14,313 nt of DNA from positions 1 to 14,313 of the forward strand of contig JALVPE010000096.1 of assembly GCA_027031945.1 (NCBI GenBank), in the 5' to 3' direction. This DNA is from Candidatus Moraniibacteriota bacterium (lineage in GTDB: Bacteria > Patescibacteriota > Minisyncoccia > Moranbacterales > GCA-2747515). This document shows, piece after piece, positions 7,202 to 12,908 of this stretch. A model generated the notes under the pieces. That model ran no database searches. It saw only the letters and a program-made list of their open reading frames with translations, and was not told where the DNA came from. Each line of letters begins with the position of its first letter. The first letter of the stretch is position 1. Made by a program: the position numbers and the translations under genes.

Positions 7202-7729
7202 TTATAATAATCCTAAAAAATCTAATCCCAAATATGCTGTTTCTGCATCAGTCAATTCTCCTGATTGTAAGTGTTTACGAAATTTATCCAGTGACAACAA
7301 TACTATTTCTATCTCTTCATTTTGGTCTAACTTTTGCTCAGCAACTTTTTTGCAATTTGTAGCAACAAAAGCATATCTGTGCAAATTTGAATATCCACAA
7401 TCGTATACTCTAGTTACAAACTCCACATCTCCAGCATATCCCGTTTCTTCTAGCAACTCTCGTGCAATCGCTTGCTTTGGTGTTTCTCCATCATCTCTAC
7501 CACCACCAGGCAATTCCAAGAGAACTTTTTGCGGACCAGGTCTGAATTGCTTTGATAATATAACTTCATTATTCTCTGTAAGTGCAAGCACACAAACAGG
7601 ATGTCCTTCTTTTTTAATAATAAATTCATGTTCCGTACCATCCTTAAACTCAAATTGAACACTCTCTAAATAACGTCCATACTTACCACACATTATCTCA
7701 CGAGATTTTTCTTTCCATTTATAAACCAT
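7202..7729 (-). CDS. Nudix hydrolase, ADP-ribose pyrophosphatase-like
   Basis: Nudix hydrolases cleave nucleoside diphosphates linked to another moiety, using a divalent metal held by the Nudix box. The 175-residue protein has a complete box: G76, five residues, E82, seven residues, then RELLEETGY (90-98), preceded by LELPGG as in ADP-ribose/sugar-nucleotide pyrophosphatases. The N-terminal strand region (VQFEFKDGTEHEFI, 24-37) is also typical of that subgroup. The Pro usually found about 15 residues after the box in ADP-ribose enzymes is not evident; the region reads YDCGYSNLHRYAFVA instead, so the substrate is open. It is the first gene of the large operon. The ATG at 7729 lies only 11 bp from a candidate -10 box and lacks a Shine-Dalgarno sequence, so the mRNA may be leaderless; the ATG at 7693 is an alternative start. 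Confidence 0.9.
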   Translation of the reverse strand: MVYKWKEKSREIMCGKYGRYLESVQFEFKDGTEHEFIIKKEGHPVCVLALTENNEVILSKQFRPGPQKVLLELPGGGRDDGETPKQAIARELLEETGYAGDVEFVTRVYDCGYSNLHRYAFVATNCKKVAEQKLDQNEEIEIVLLSLDKFRKHLQSGELTDAETAYLGLDFLGLL

Positions 7730-7740
7730 CGTAATATTTT

Positions 7741-7770
7741 ATCATATTTATACACTTAAGAATATCACAA
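7741..7770 (-). promoter_or_regulatory. Candidate promoter for the Nudix-to-GT2 operon
   Basis: On the minus strand a TTGTGA box (7765-7770) is followed after 18 nt by TATGAT (7741-7746), a moderate match to sigma-70 elements. The predicted start of transcription would be about 5 nt before the Nudix ATG at 7729, giving a very short leader. It lies just beyond the terminator of the 63-codon gene, exactly where a new transcription unit should begin. Confidence 0.4.
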
Positions 7771-7781
7771 AATAAATATAA

Positions 7782-7814
7782 AGAAAAACAGGATAATACA
7801 TTTTATTATCCTGT
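7782..7814 (-). terminator. Rho-independent terminator of the 63-codon gene
   Basis: An 11-bp perfect stem (7788-7798 with 7804-7814, arm ACAGGATAATA) closes a 5-nt loop. Read on the minus strand it is followed at once by TTTTTCTTTATATTT. It lies 11 bp past the stop of the 63-codon ORF and before the Nudix promoter, so it separates two transcription units. Confidence 0.75.
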
Positions 7815-7825
7815 AAACATTATTT

Positions 7826-8017
7826 TTACACCAGCTCACATCCTGGCAACTCGCCTCTGCGAAGCATTTTTGCTTCGCTAGCTGTAAAACCATGCACAAT
7901 CGCTCCAGATGCGTTACACCTAAGTAAAAAGGGATACGAACCTGTACAACCAGATATGATTGTGCAGAAATATTCCATATCACCATATCCAACGTGTACT
8001 TCTCTTCCATGCAACAT
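7826..8017 (-). CDS. Small 63-residue protein of unknown function, four cysteines
   Basis: The family is not recognised. The case for a real gene is its signals: AAGGAG on the minus strand sits 7 nt before the ATG, a promoter-like pair is at 8054-8083 and a strong terminator follows at 7782-7814. The peptide has cysteines at 18, 24, 34 and 60, with short hydrophobic patches (YFCTIISGC, PFLLRC) but no clear membrane segment or signal peptide. Residues 47-53 (SEAKMLR) are encoded by an 8-bp perfect inverted repeat with a TTTT loop (7859-7878), so the C-terminal third may have been added by a repeat insertion. The cysteines could bind metal or form disulfides; there is no evidence for either. 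A longer overlapping reading frame on the same strand lacks such signals. Confidence 0.6.
   Translation of the reverse strand: MLHGREVHVGYGDMEYFCTIISGCTGSYPFLLRCNASGAIVHGFTASEAKMLRRGELPGCELV
7859..7878. repeat. Palindromic hairpin inside the 63-codon gene
   Basis: GCGAAGCA and TGCTTCGC form a perfect 8-bp inverted repeat around TTTT. It is markedly more GC-rich than its surroundings and is translated in frame as SEAKMLR. It looks like a dispersed palindromic unit rather than coding sequence that happens to fold, but no second copy is present in this window. Confidence 0.6.
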
Positions 8018-8053
8018 AACATACTCCTTCTTTTTTTGTTGTTAAATAACTCT

Positions 8054-8083
8054 TTTATAAAATTTATATTACATTTTTTGCAA
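8054..8083 (-). promoter_or_regulatory. Candidate promoter of the 63-codon gene
   Basis: Read on the minus strand, TTGCAA (8078-8083) and TATAAA (8054-8059) are 18 nt apart. The -35 element overlaps the last codons of the O-antigen ligase-like gene. Transcription would start about 30 nt before the ATG, leaving room for the AAGGAG ribosome site. Confidence 0.4.
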
Positions 8084-9646
8084 AATAGCAATAGTTCCAA
8101 AAAACAACCATACAAATCCTAAAAATAACCCAGCATTAAAAAGGTTTGGCACAATTATTGCGACGCTTCCTATAATTGCAAAAATAGCAACCGTCTTTTG
8201 TCTTGAACTTTTAGTGTTTTGCATTGCTTTAATTGCTAACACAAATGTAAGTCCAAAAATCAGAACTAGTATCACTCCACCAATAACACCAATAGACAAT
8301 ATCGTTTCCAAAAATATGTTACTAGCATTGAGTGGCGTACCATTTTCATCACTGCCCAATAATTCTCCACTACTGCCCCAACCATAACCAATAATCGGAT
8401 TTTGCTTTATCAAAGTTACTGTTTTAGAATACACATCACTACGTACTGCAATATTTGGATCTCTGCGATAGATTTTAAAAATTTCATTTCCACCAGCCTT
8501 TTCACTTTCTATTTCTTCTAAATTAATATGACGACAATTATATTGCGCTAACTCACTCACATCATCAATTACTGATGTAGTGGACAGGCATGCCTGTCCA
8601 CTACACTGACAAGATACAGTAATTTCTTGCAGTCCATTACCAGTACTAGCAACCCTATTGAATAATTCAAAATTCGTAAGATGAAAAAGCAAAACTATTA
8701 CAAGACTCAGTAGACTCACAGCAAAAATCCAAAACAAATGTATTGCTACAAGTTTATATCTTTTTTGTAAAAACAAAATTGCAAGATAGACAAAAATAAC
8801 AACCGCCGCACCCAACCAAGCACTGCGTGCTACCGTAATAATAAGCGTCACAAAAAACACAACAGTAGAAGTAAATAGTGCAATATCAAAAAATTTCCAC
8901 AAGTGTTTATGATGTGCATTGTAATACAAATAAGACAGTGCAACCGCAATTATAAATACTATGTAAATTCCCAACCAATCTGGCTCTGCAAATGTAGCAT
9001 TTGGCCTGCCAGGCATCACTTCTAAAGAACTTTTTCCCATCAAAAACAAAATATTTTGCAAAATGCCATATAACCCAATTACTACTCCGCTAGAAATAAA
9101 AATTGGAAACAATGCTAATAAATCTTCCTTAGAACGCACAAAATACCTAACTATAAAATACAAAAGTCCAAATGACAGCACAATTAATGACCCCTTTAAC
9201 GACGTCGTTAATGACGTCGTTAAGTAATTAACAAATCCCAAAATTACAAAAATAATAATAAGTGTATCAAAAATACTCCAACGCTCTCGTCGTAGAGACG
9301 CATTGAGACCTGTCTGCCGGAGAGGTAGATGCGTCTTGCCACCAAACAACGCACGTAAAACAATTGCACCAAAAAGAATAACCGTAAGCAATTGATAAGG
9401 ACGCAATTCAAAACCAAATTGCTCTGGTATAATATTTATAATTTCAATAGGCACAACTCCCACAAGCAACGCAAACACAATGACTGGTTGATATAATGCC
9501 AACACAAAAATTCCAGCCGAAACCAGTAAAAAGCCTGAACCTTCCCCACTACTAAATAATCCTAAATAATTAAGCAGTATCAATCCAACAATCACGACTA
9601 CATTTAGTACTGTAAGTAATCTTTTATTTTTAGCTAATTGATTCAT
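8069..9646 (-). CDS. O-antigen ligase/polymerase-like (Wzy_C) membrane protein
   Basis: A polytopic membrane protein of 525 residues that probably polymerises lipid-linked glycan units or ligates them to an acceptor on the outer face of the membrane. About a dozen hydrophobic segments are visible. Family motifs are RPNATFAEPDWLGIYIV (214-230), ARSAWLGAAV (273-282), NPIIGYGWGSS (416-426) and SNIFLETILSIGVIGG (442-457). The large outer loop at about 325-445 holds the expected catalytic region. Three places carry repeat-derived sequence in frame: residues 104-117, 142-150 and 348-357. The last adds two cysteines (C348, C353) next to C346. The ATG at 9646 is preferred; a TTG at 9652 is also in frame, and no Shine-Dalgarno sequence supports either. 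The gene is divergent from the 9726-10197 unit, and the two starts share one short promoter region. Confidence 0.88.
   Translation of the reverse strand: MNQLAKNKRLLTVLNVVVIVGLILLNYLGLFSSGEGSGFLLVSAGIFVLALYQPVIVFALLVGVVPIEIINIIPEQFGFELRPYQLLTVILFGAIVLRALFGGKTHLPLRQTGLNASLRRERWSIFDTLIIIFVILGFVNYLTTSLTTSLKGSLIVLSFGLLYFIVRYFVRSKEDLLALFPIFISSGVVIGLYGILQNILFLMGKSSLEVMPGRPNATFAEPDWLGIYIVFIIAVALSYLYYNAHHKHLWKFFDIALFTSTVVFFVTLIITVARSAWLGAAVVIFVYLAILFLQKRYKLVAIHLFWIFAVSLLSLVIVLLFHLTNFELFNRVASTGNGLQEITVSCQCSGQACLSTTSVIDDVSELAQYNCRHINLEEIESEKAGGNEIFKIYRRDPNIAVRSDVYSKTVTLIKQNPIIGYGWGSSGELLGSDENGTPLNASNIFLETILSIGVIGGVILVLIFGLTFVLAIKAMQNTKSSRQKTVAIFAIIGSVAIIVPNLFNAGLFLGFVWLFFGTIAILQKM
8576..8605. repeat. 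30-bp perfect palindrome inserted in the O-antigen ligase-like gene
   Basis: The arm TGTAGTGGACAGGCA is followed directly by its exact reverse complement, giving 30 bp with no spacer. It is GC-rich compared with its surroundings and contains GCATGC at its centre. It is translated in frame as C-S-G-Q-A-C-L-S-T-T in the outer loop. It resembles dispersed palindromic elements found in many bacterial genomes, but only one copy is present here. Confidence 0.85.
9196..9223. repeat. Tandem 12-bp repeat with palindromic unit
   Basis: Two near-identical 12-bp units (TTAACGACGTCG and TTAATGACGTCG), followed by a final TTAA, lie at 9196-9223. The first 16 bp (9196-9211) form a perfect palindrome. The repeat is translated as TTSLTTSL (residues 143-150) at the outer edge of a membrane segment in the O-antigen ligase-like protein, so the copy number changes protein length without breaking the frame. 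Confidence 0.7.
9296..9336. repeat. Composite inverted repeat in the O-antigen ligase-like gene
   Basis: Outer arms AGACGCAT (9296-9303) and ATGCGTCT (9329-9336) are exact reverse complements. Between them is a second, imperfect inverted repeat, ACCTGTCT...AGAGGT (9308-9326), around GCCGG. The outer arm shares AGACGCATTG with the palindrome at 14255-14278. The element encodes a polar stretch between membrane segments (about residues 104-117) and keeps the frame open. Confidence 0.55.
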
Positions 9647-9674
9647 TGACAAATGATTTAAAATATGATATACT
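9646..9674 (+). promoter_or_regulatory. Near-consensus sigma-70 promoter of the 9726-10197 unit
   Basis: TTGACA (9646-9651), a 17-nt spacer and TATACT (9669-9674) make the best promoter match in the window. The start of transcription would be near 9681, giving a leader of about 45 nt before the 21-codon ORF. The -35 box overlaps the start codon of the divergent O-antigen ligase-like gene, so the two units may influence each other. Confidence 0.75.
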
Positions 9675-9725
9675 CGCCTGTTAGTAGTTTAACATAAAAA
9701 TAAAAGTAAGAGGAGGAGTACAGTA

Positions 9726-9791
9726 ATGAGGCAATATTTCAGAGGCATTGCCTGGGGTTTTATTTTAATTGGTATATCAATGTTTTCATGA
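9726..9791 (+). CDS. 21-residue hydrophobic small ORF (leader or micro-membrane peptide)
   Basis: A 21-codon ORF ends at TGA (9789-9791). Its support is the ribosome site AGGAGGAG (9711-9718), 7 nt before the ATG and the strongest in the window, together with the promoter at 9646-9674. The peptide begins MRQYFRGIAWG and continues FILIGISMFS: two N-terminal Arg and then about 13 mostly hydrophobic residues, which fits a tiny membrane-inserted peptide or a leader. It ends 37 nt before the start of the 122-codon ORF. No attenuator-like alternative hairpins are obvious in the gap, so a structural role or translational coupling is about as likely as regulation. Expression is inferred only from the signals. 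Confidence 0.5.
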   Translation: MRQYFRGIAWGFILIGISMFS

Positions 9792-9828
9792 GAACGAATT
9801 TAAAATTCAACACAGACAGGAGAATGAA

Positions 9829-10197
9829 ATGAAGTTTATCATTAAACCATCTGGAAGGAAATTATTTGTGCAAGAAGTTGCACAATTTTTGAAAAATGTT
9901 ATAGCAACAATTCCAGGTAATGAAGAAATTGCCGTGGAAATCGCTGAAGAAACAGCGGTTCAAATTTGGACACTGAAAAGTGACCAATTTCACATTGAAA
10001 CCGAACCAGTACTTGAAGTATATGTTGAGCTGTCTGAAGAAGCCCGAATTCGAGCACTAAACACAAAATGTGATTTAGTGCGTGACGTTACAGACGATTT
10101 TTTCCACGAAGCAAAAGCTCTGCGCGCAATCGCAGAAAGCAAACCACCATTTTCTGTGGAAATATATTCGCTGTCATATATTCCACCAACCACGTAA
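9829..10197 (+). CDS. 122-residue hypothetical protein
   Basis: No family is recognised. The 122 residues contain no membrane segment or signal peptide and are acidic overall. The pattern suggests alternating strands and helices: KFIIKPSG and EIAVEIAEETAVQIWTL look like strands, QEVAQFLKNVI and DDFFHEAKALRAIAES look like helices, and FSVEIYSLSYI is a final strand. This fits a small cytosolic alpha/beta domain. The ATG at 9829 is chosen because AGGAG (9818-9822) is 6 nt upstream; a longer in-frame reading from 9769 would overlap the 21-codon ORF and lacks its own ribosome site. The gene is followed by a good terminator, so with the 21-codon ORF it forms a two-gene unit oriented against its neighbours. 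Confidence 0.72.
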   Translation: MKFIIKPSGRKLFVQEVAQFLKNVIATIPGNEEIAVEIAEETAVQIWTLKSDQFHIETEPVLEVYVELSEEARIRALNTKCDLVRDVTDDFFHEAKALRAIAESKPPFSVEIYSLSYIPPTT

Positions 10198-10204
10198 TGA
10201 TTAC

Positions 10205-10240
10205 CAGCACACATCAACTGATGTCGTGCTGATTTTTTAT
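10205..10240 (+). terminator. Rho-independent terminator of the 122-codon gene
   Basis: CAGCAC-ACATC pairs with GATGT-GTGCTG (10205-10231) with one bulged C and a short loop, followed on the plus strand by ATTTTTTATTT. It lies 8 bp after the TAA of the 122-codon gene. Confidence 0.75.
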
Positions 10241-10248
10241 TTGTCTCA

Positions 10249-10292
10249 CATATAAAAAGGTTCAACCTAGGGTCGACCCTAGGTTGAACCTT
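10249..10292 (-). terminator. 36-bp perfect palindrome acting as terminator of the second GT4 gene
   Basis: AAGGTTCAACCTAGGGTC (10257-10274) is followed directly by its exact reverse complement (10275-10292). Read on the minus strand the hairpin runs into TTTTTATAT, and it lies 21 bp beyond the glycosyltransferase stop, so it can terminate that gene. On the plus strand the following bases are not a T-tract. The missing loop and the perfect symmetry are unusual for a terminator and suggest a palindromic repeat element used as one. Confidence 0.65.
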
Positions 10293-10313
10293 GTTTCAAT
10301 GAGCATTACTAAA

Positions 10314-11474
10314 TTATTTTTTTTCACACATAACTTCGCAAATAGTGTCTACAAATTTTTTCCATGAAAATTCTTTTGCTCGCTCCCTTCCTTTTGTGCT
10401 CATTTGTGATAATCTTTTTTCATCTTGTAATAATTGCCTCAGTTTTCGAGCTAATTCTTCAACTTCTTCACTTTCTACATATTCCACTACATCTCCACCC
10501 ACTTCTTCTAATGATGAATTTCTTGCAGTAAGTACAGGTGTACCCATATTCATAGCTTCAAGTACAGGCATCCCAAATCCTTCATACTTTGATGGAAACA
10601 CAAATAGTTTTGCTCCAACATAAAGTGCAGGTAAATCCTCTTGTGGCACAAATCCTAGAATTTTTACTTTATCCCTCAATACCAGCTCATCAACCAATTT
10701 TTCAACATCTGTAATCATCGGAGATAATTCCGGCATCAATTTTCCAGATATTACTAACTGTGGAACATTTTCATTTGTTTCTAATAATTGCTTGTATGCC
10801 CTTATCACATCTTCAACATTTTTACGTAATTCTAATCCACCACCGTTATAAATATATTCTTCTTGTAAATTATATTTTTGTAATACCTTTTTTATATCTT
10901 CCTCTTTGTATTCTTTTTGAAAAATTGGGTCTACTGAAATCTTATCTACAATAATTTTTGCTTCTTTTATATTTAATTTCTTTTGCAGGTCAATTTTTGT
11001 GTGTTGTGAGACTGCAATAATCTTGTTTGATGAATACATTCCTTTTTCTACTTGTTCCCAATATAGTTTTTTACGCCAATTACCCAAATATTCTGGAAAA
11101 ATATGCGGGATAACATCATGAACAACCATAACATGTTTCATGTCCGTATATTTTATTACTGTCGCACTTTGATACAAACTCAACAACACATCACACCCAT
11201 CATGATGTGCCTTGCGTGGTAGCCACATCTTTTCCCATAATAATTTACGAAACAAATCATCTCGCTTATAAAAACGTGGCAAAAAAGTACGTTTATAAAA
11301 ATTCTTTGGTAAATCAATATCACAATCTTCCTCCAAATACACAAAGAACTTATGATTTTTCATTGATTTATCCTCCTTGGCCTTTTTGGCAATTTCATTC
11401 AAAACATGTGTCGTAACCTGTCCAATGCCTGTGTACGGTTTTCGTAAAAAAGATGCGTTAATTCCTATATGCAT
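10314..11474 (-). CDS. Glycosyltransferase family 4, mannosyltransferase-like
   Basis: A 386-residue GT-B glycosyltransferase. The N-terminus reads MHIGINASFLRKPYTGIGQ, with the glycine-rich turn typical of GT4 enzymes; HDVIPHIFPEYL is at 119-130 and IIAVSQHTK at 152-160. The donor domain has GGGLELRKN (211-219), VISGKL (241-246), ILGFVPQEDLPALYVGAKLF (272-291) and the E-x7-E motif EGFGMPVLE (298-306), then EEVGGDVVEY (323-332). HD-P---P is common in mannosyl/rhamnosyl GT4 enzymes, but the donor is not certain. The minus-strand start has AGGGGGT about 8 nt upstream, one of the few clear ribosome sites on a larger gene here. It is transcribed alone: candidate -10 boxes lie upstream and the 36-bp palindrome ends it. 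Confidence 0.92.
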   Translation of the reverse strand: MHIGINASFLRKPYTGIGQVTTHVLNEIAKKAKEDKSMKNHKFFVYLEEDCDIDLPKNFYKRTFLPRFYKRDDLFRKLLWEKMWLPRKAHHDGCDVLLSLYQSATVIKYTDMKHVMVVHDVIPHIFPEYLGNWRKKLYWEQVEKGMYSSNKIIAVSQHTKIDLQKKLNIKEAKIIVDKISVDPIFQKEYKEEDIKKVLQKYNLQEEYIYNGGGLELRKNVEDVIRAYKQLLETNENVPQLVISGKLMPELSPMITDVEKLVDELVLRDKVKILGFVPQEDLPALYVGAKLFVFPSKYEGFGMPVLEAMNMGTPVLTARNSSLEEVGGDVVEYVESEEVEELARKLRQLLQDEKRLSQMSTKGRERAKEFSWKKFVDTICEVMCEKK

Positions 11475-11550
11475 AAGTTTGACCCCCTAAAAATTAAACT
11501 TTTTTCAAAACTGTATGATGATAACATTATATATCGTTTGATGCAAACCT

Positions 11551-11578
11551 ATTATAATATTAATATCATACCACAAAA
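11551..11578 (-). promoter_or_regulatory. Candidate promoter of the second GT4 gene
   Basis: Read on the minus strand, TTTTGT (11573-11578) precedes a perfect TATAAT (11551-11556) by 16 nt. A second TATAAT lies at 11526-11531, nearer the gene, but without a convincing -35 box. The two make a promoter in this gap likely, while the exact one is unsettled. Confidence 0.35.
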
Positions 11579-11586
11579 GTAATTAC

Positions 11587-11625
11587 AAAAAAATAAAAAT
11601 CCAGAAAGGAAATTTCCTCCCTGGA
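11587..11625 (-). terminator. Rho-independent terminator of the Gfo/Idh/MocA gene
   Basis: Read on the minus strand, TCCAGGGAGGAA pairs with TTCCTTTCTGGA (11600-11625), with two G-U pairs in RNA and a tight apical loop, and is followed by TTTTTATTTTTTT. It lies 11 bp beyond the oxidoreductase stop and separates it from the second GT4 gene. Confidence 0.75.
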
Positions 11626-11636
11626 CTAGTTTAAAA

Positions 11637-12734
11637 TTATCCTTCAACTTTTATCCATTGCCCACTTTTGGCATTGGACTTTTCAGCAGTCGCCGACAAA
11701 CTTACGGATGTTACTGCCTCCTCAATTGTTGTAAGACGTGGATCATAAGATCCATTTCCCACATACTCAATAAATGCTGACATTTCATCAGCAATTTTAT
11801 TTGTGCTAAGTTCAAAGACTTGCACATTATTGTCTCTCAGCCTTGTTAGCGTCAAAACATCATTGACATTATCATTCTCCTCATGTCTGACATCAAAGTC
11901 AATATGAAAAGAATACTTTGGCATTGTATTATCGATGTGTGCCAGTACTCCATACACACACCGGGCTTGTTTAGCCATCACGTATGATGACTGCACGTTC
12001 ATAGGCACCTCCACTTCATACATTCCTTGACGCACTGTCATAACATGCGTCAAGAATGATGATGAATTCACAACCTCGGGAAACGATGTATCAATTTCTC
12101 GTGCTTTCTTTTGTGCTGTAGAGTTTGTATATGACAAATATGTTAACAGTCCTGACACACGCGTTTTTTGAATTTGCGTATTTACACCTGCCAACATTCT
12201 CAATATCTGTACTGCATGTACAGATTCATCTTCCAGGTCTCCAGGTGTTGGACGAGTGTCTCCGGTCCTATTTTTGCCCCATATTGCAGAAGCTTCCCTC
12301 AGAACAAGATTCCCTGCTTTCATGATATCAACTATTTTAGCAATAGCAGCTGAAAAATTAATGAGAAATGCTGTACAAATTTTTGTATCATTTTCCTGTG
12401 CAAGCTCCAAAAGATCTTTTACCTCCCACTCCTCCATGCCCAGAGGTTTTTCACAAAAGATCTTTTTGACTCCATGTGAAATAAGATGTATCATCACAGG
12501 CACATGTGACGGCGATGATGACGCGACAATAACAATGTCGCTTTTTCGTGCCAACTCCGTCAAATTTGATGCAACATTCACACCAAACTTCATGCCTACT
12601 TCCAGTGACCTCTTTTGATCAACGTCAAAAATCACTAGATTTCTTGCTGAAATGTTGAATACATTGAGCAAGATCTTCACATAAAGCGTACCCATCTTCC
12701 CGGCTCCAACAATACCAAATTCCATTTTCTTCAT
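11637..12734 (-). CDS. Gfo/Idh/MocA family NAD(P)-dependent oxidoreductase
   Basis: A 365-residue sugar or sugar-nucleotide dehydrogenase with an N-terminal Rossmann domain. FGIVGAGKMG (6-15) is the dinucleotide-binding GxGxxG, VASSSPSH (70-77) follows, and CEKPLG (94-99) holds the EKP motif that positions the nicotinamide. The C-terminal domain has GDLEDESVHAVQIL (165-178), where D169 and H173 fit the family DxxxH catalytic pair. Length is normal. The start is firm: GGAGGA on the minus strand lies about 6 nt before the ATG. It has its own promoter-like elements and a good terminator, so it is monocistronic. Its codons look less AT-biased than the large operon, which could mean separate acquisition. 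Divergence from a nucleotide-sugar dehydrogenase suggests a role in making an oxidised or amino sugar nucleotide, but its substrate is unknown. Confidence 0.9.
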   Translation of the reverse strand: MKKMEFGIVGAGKMGTLYVKILLNVFNISARNLVIFDVDQKRSLEVGMKFGVNVASNLTELARKSDIVIVASSSPSHVPVMIHLISHGVKKIFCEKPLGMEEWEVKDLLELAQENDTKICTAFLINFSAAIAKIVDIMKAGNLVLREASAIWGKNRTGDTRPTPGDLEDESVHAVQILRMLAGVNTQIQKTRVSGLLTYLSYTNSTAQKKAREIDTSFPEVVNSSSFLTHVMTVRQGMYEVEVPMNVQSSYVMAKQARCVYGVLAHIDNTMPKYSFHIDFDVRHEENDNVNDVLTLTRLRDNNVQVFELSTNKIADEMSAFIEYVGNGSYDPRLTTIEEAVTSVSLSATAEKSNAKSGQWIKVEG

Positions 12735-12783
12735 CGTACTTCCTCCAGTATTTTTATTTAATTATTAAACAACGTGACCGCCA

Positions 12784-12812
12784 ATGTTAACATACTATAG
12801 AAAAATTGTCAA
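12784..12812 (-). promoter_or_regulatory. Candidate promoter of the Gfo/Idh/MocA gene
   Basis: Read on the minus strand, a consensus TTGACA (12807-12812) is 17 nt from TAACAT (12784-12789), a partial -10 match. Transcription would start near 12777, about 43 nt before the ATG, leaving room for the GGAGGA ribosome site. Confidence 0.5.
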
Positions 12813-12832
12813 TATCACAAAATTAAACCTGC

Positions 12833-12861
12833 TTGCCAAAAAATACAATCTCATTTATTGT
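12833..12861 (+). promoter_or_regulatory. Candidate promoter of the nucleotide-sugar dehydrogenase gene
   Basis: TTGCCA (12833-12838), a 17-nt spacer and TATTGT (12856-12861) form a moderate sigma-70 match on the plus strand. Transcription would start near 12868, about 40 nt before the preferred ATG at 12909. It is back to back with the oxidoreductase promoter. Confidence 0.35.
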
Positions 12862-12908
12862 TGTACATAGTACTATATTGAACAAAATTAATGATTAAAA
12901 TAACATTT

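Noticed and set aside
7062..7658. 198-codon plus-strand open frame
   Set aside because: It lies opposite the Nudix gene, whose full Nudix box proves the minus-strand frame; the plus-strand translation has no recognisable motif.
7765..8115. 116-codon minus-strand frame overlapping the 63-codon ORF
   Set aside because: It begins inside the O-antigen ligase-like gene, runs through the terminator and has no ribosome site, whereas the 63-codon frame has AAGGAG at the right distance.
5245..9791. Alternative genetic code with TGA as glycine
   Set aside because: TGA ends the radical SAM gene in a proper ATGA overlap and the 21-codon ORF, and family proteins end at expected lengths under the standard code.
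9990..10265. 91-codon minus-strand frame opposite the 122-codon gene
   Set aside because: It crosses the terminator and palindrome and lacks a ribosome site; the plus-strand gene has promoter, ribosome site and terminator.
10257..10292. GGTTCAACC resembling a tRNA T-arm
   Set aside because: The match is one half of a perfect palindrome; no acceptor, D or anticodon arm can be drawn around it.
12205..12225. 8-bp inverted repeat ATCTGTAC/GTACAGAT with a 5-nt loop
   Set aside because: It falls in the conserved catalytic region of the Gfo/Idh/MocA gene and encodes family-typical residues, so chance pairing within coding sequence is the simpler reading.
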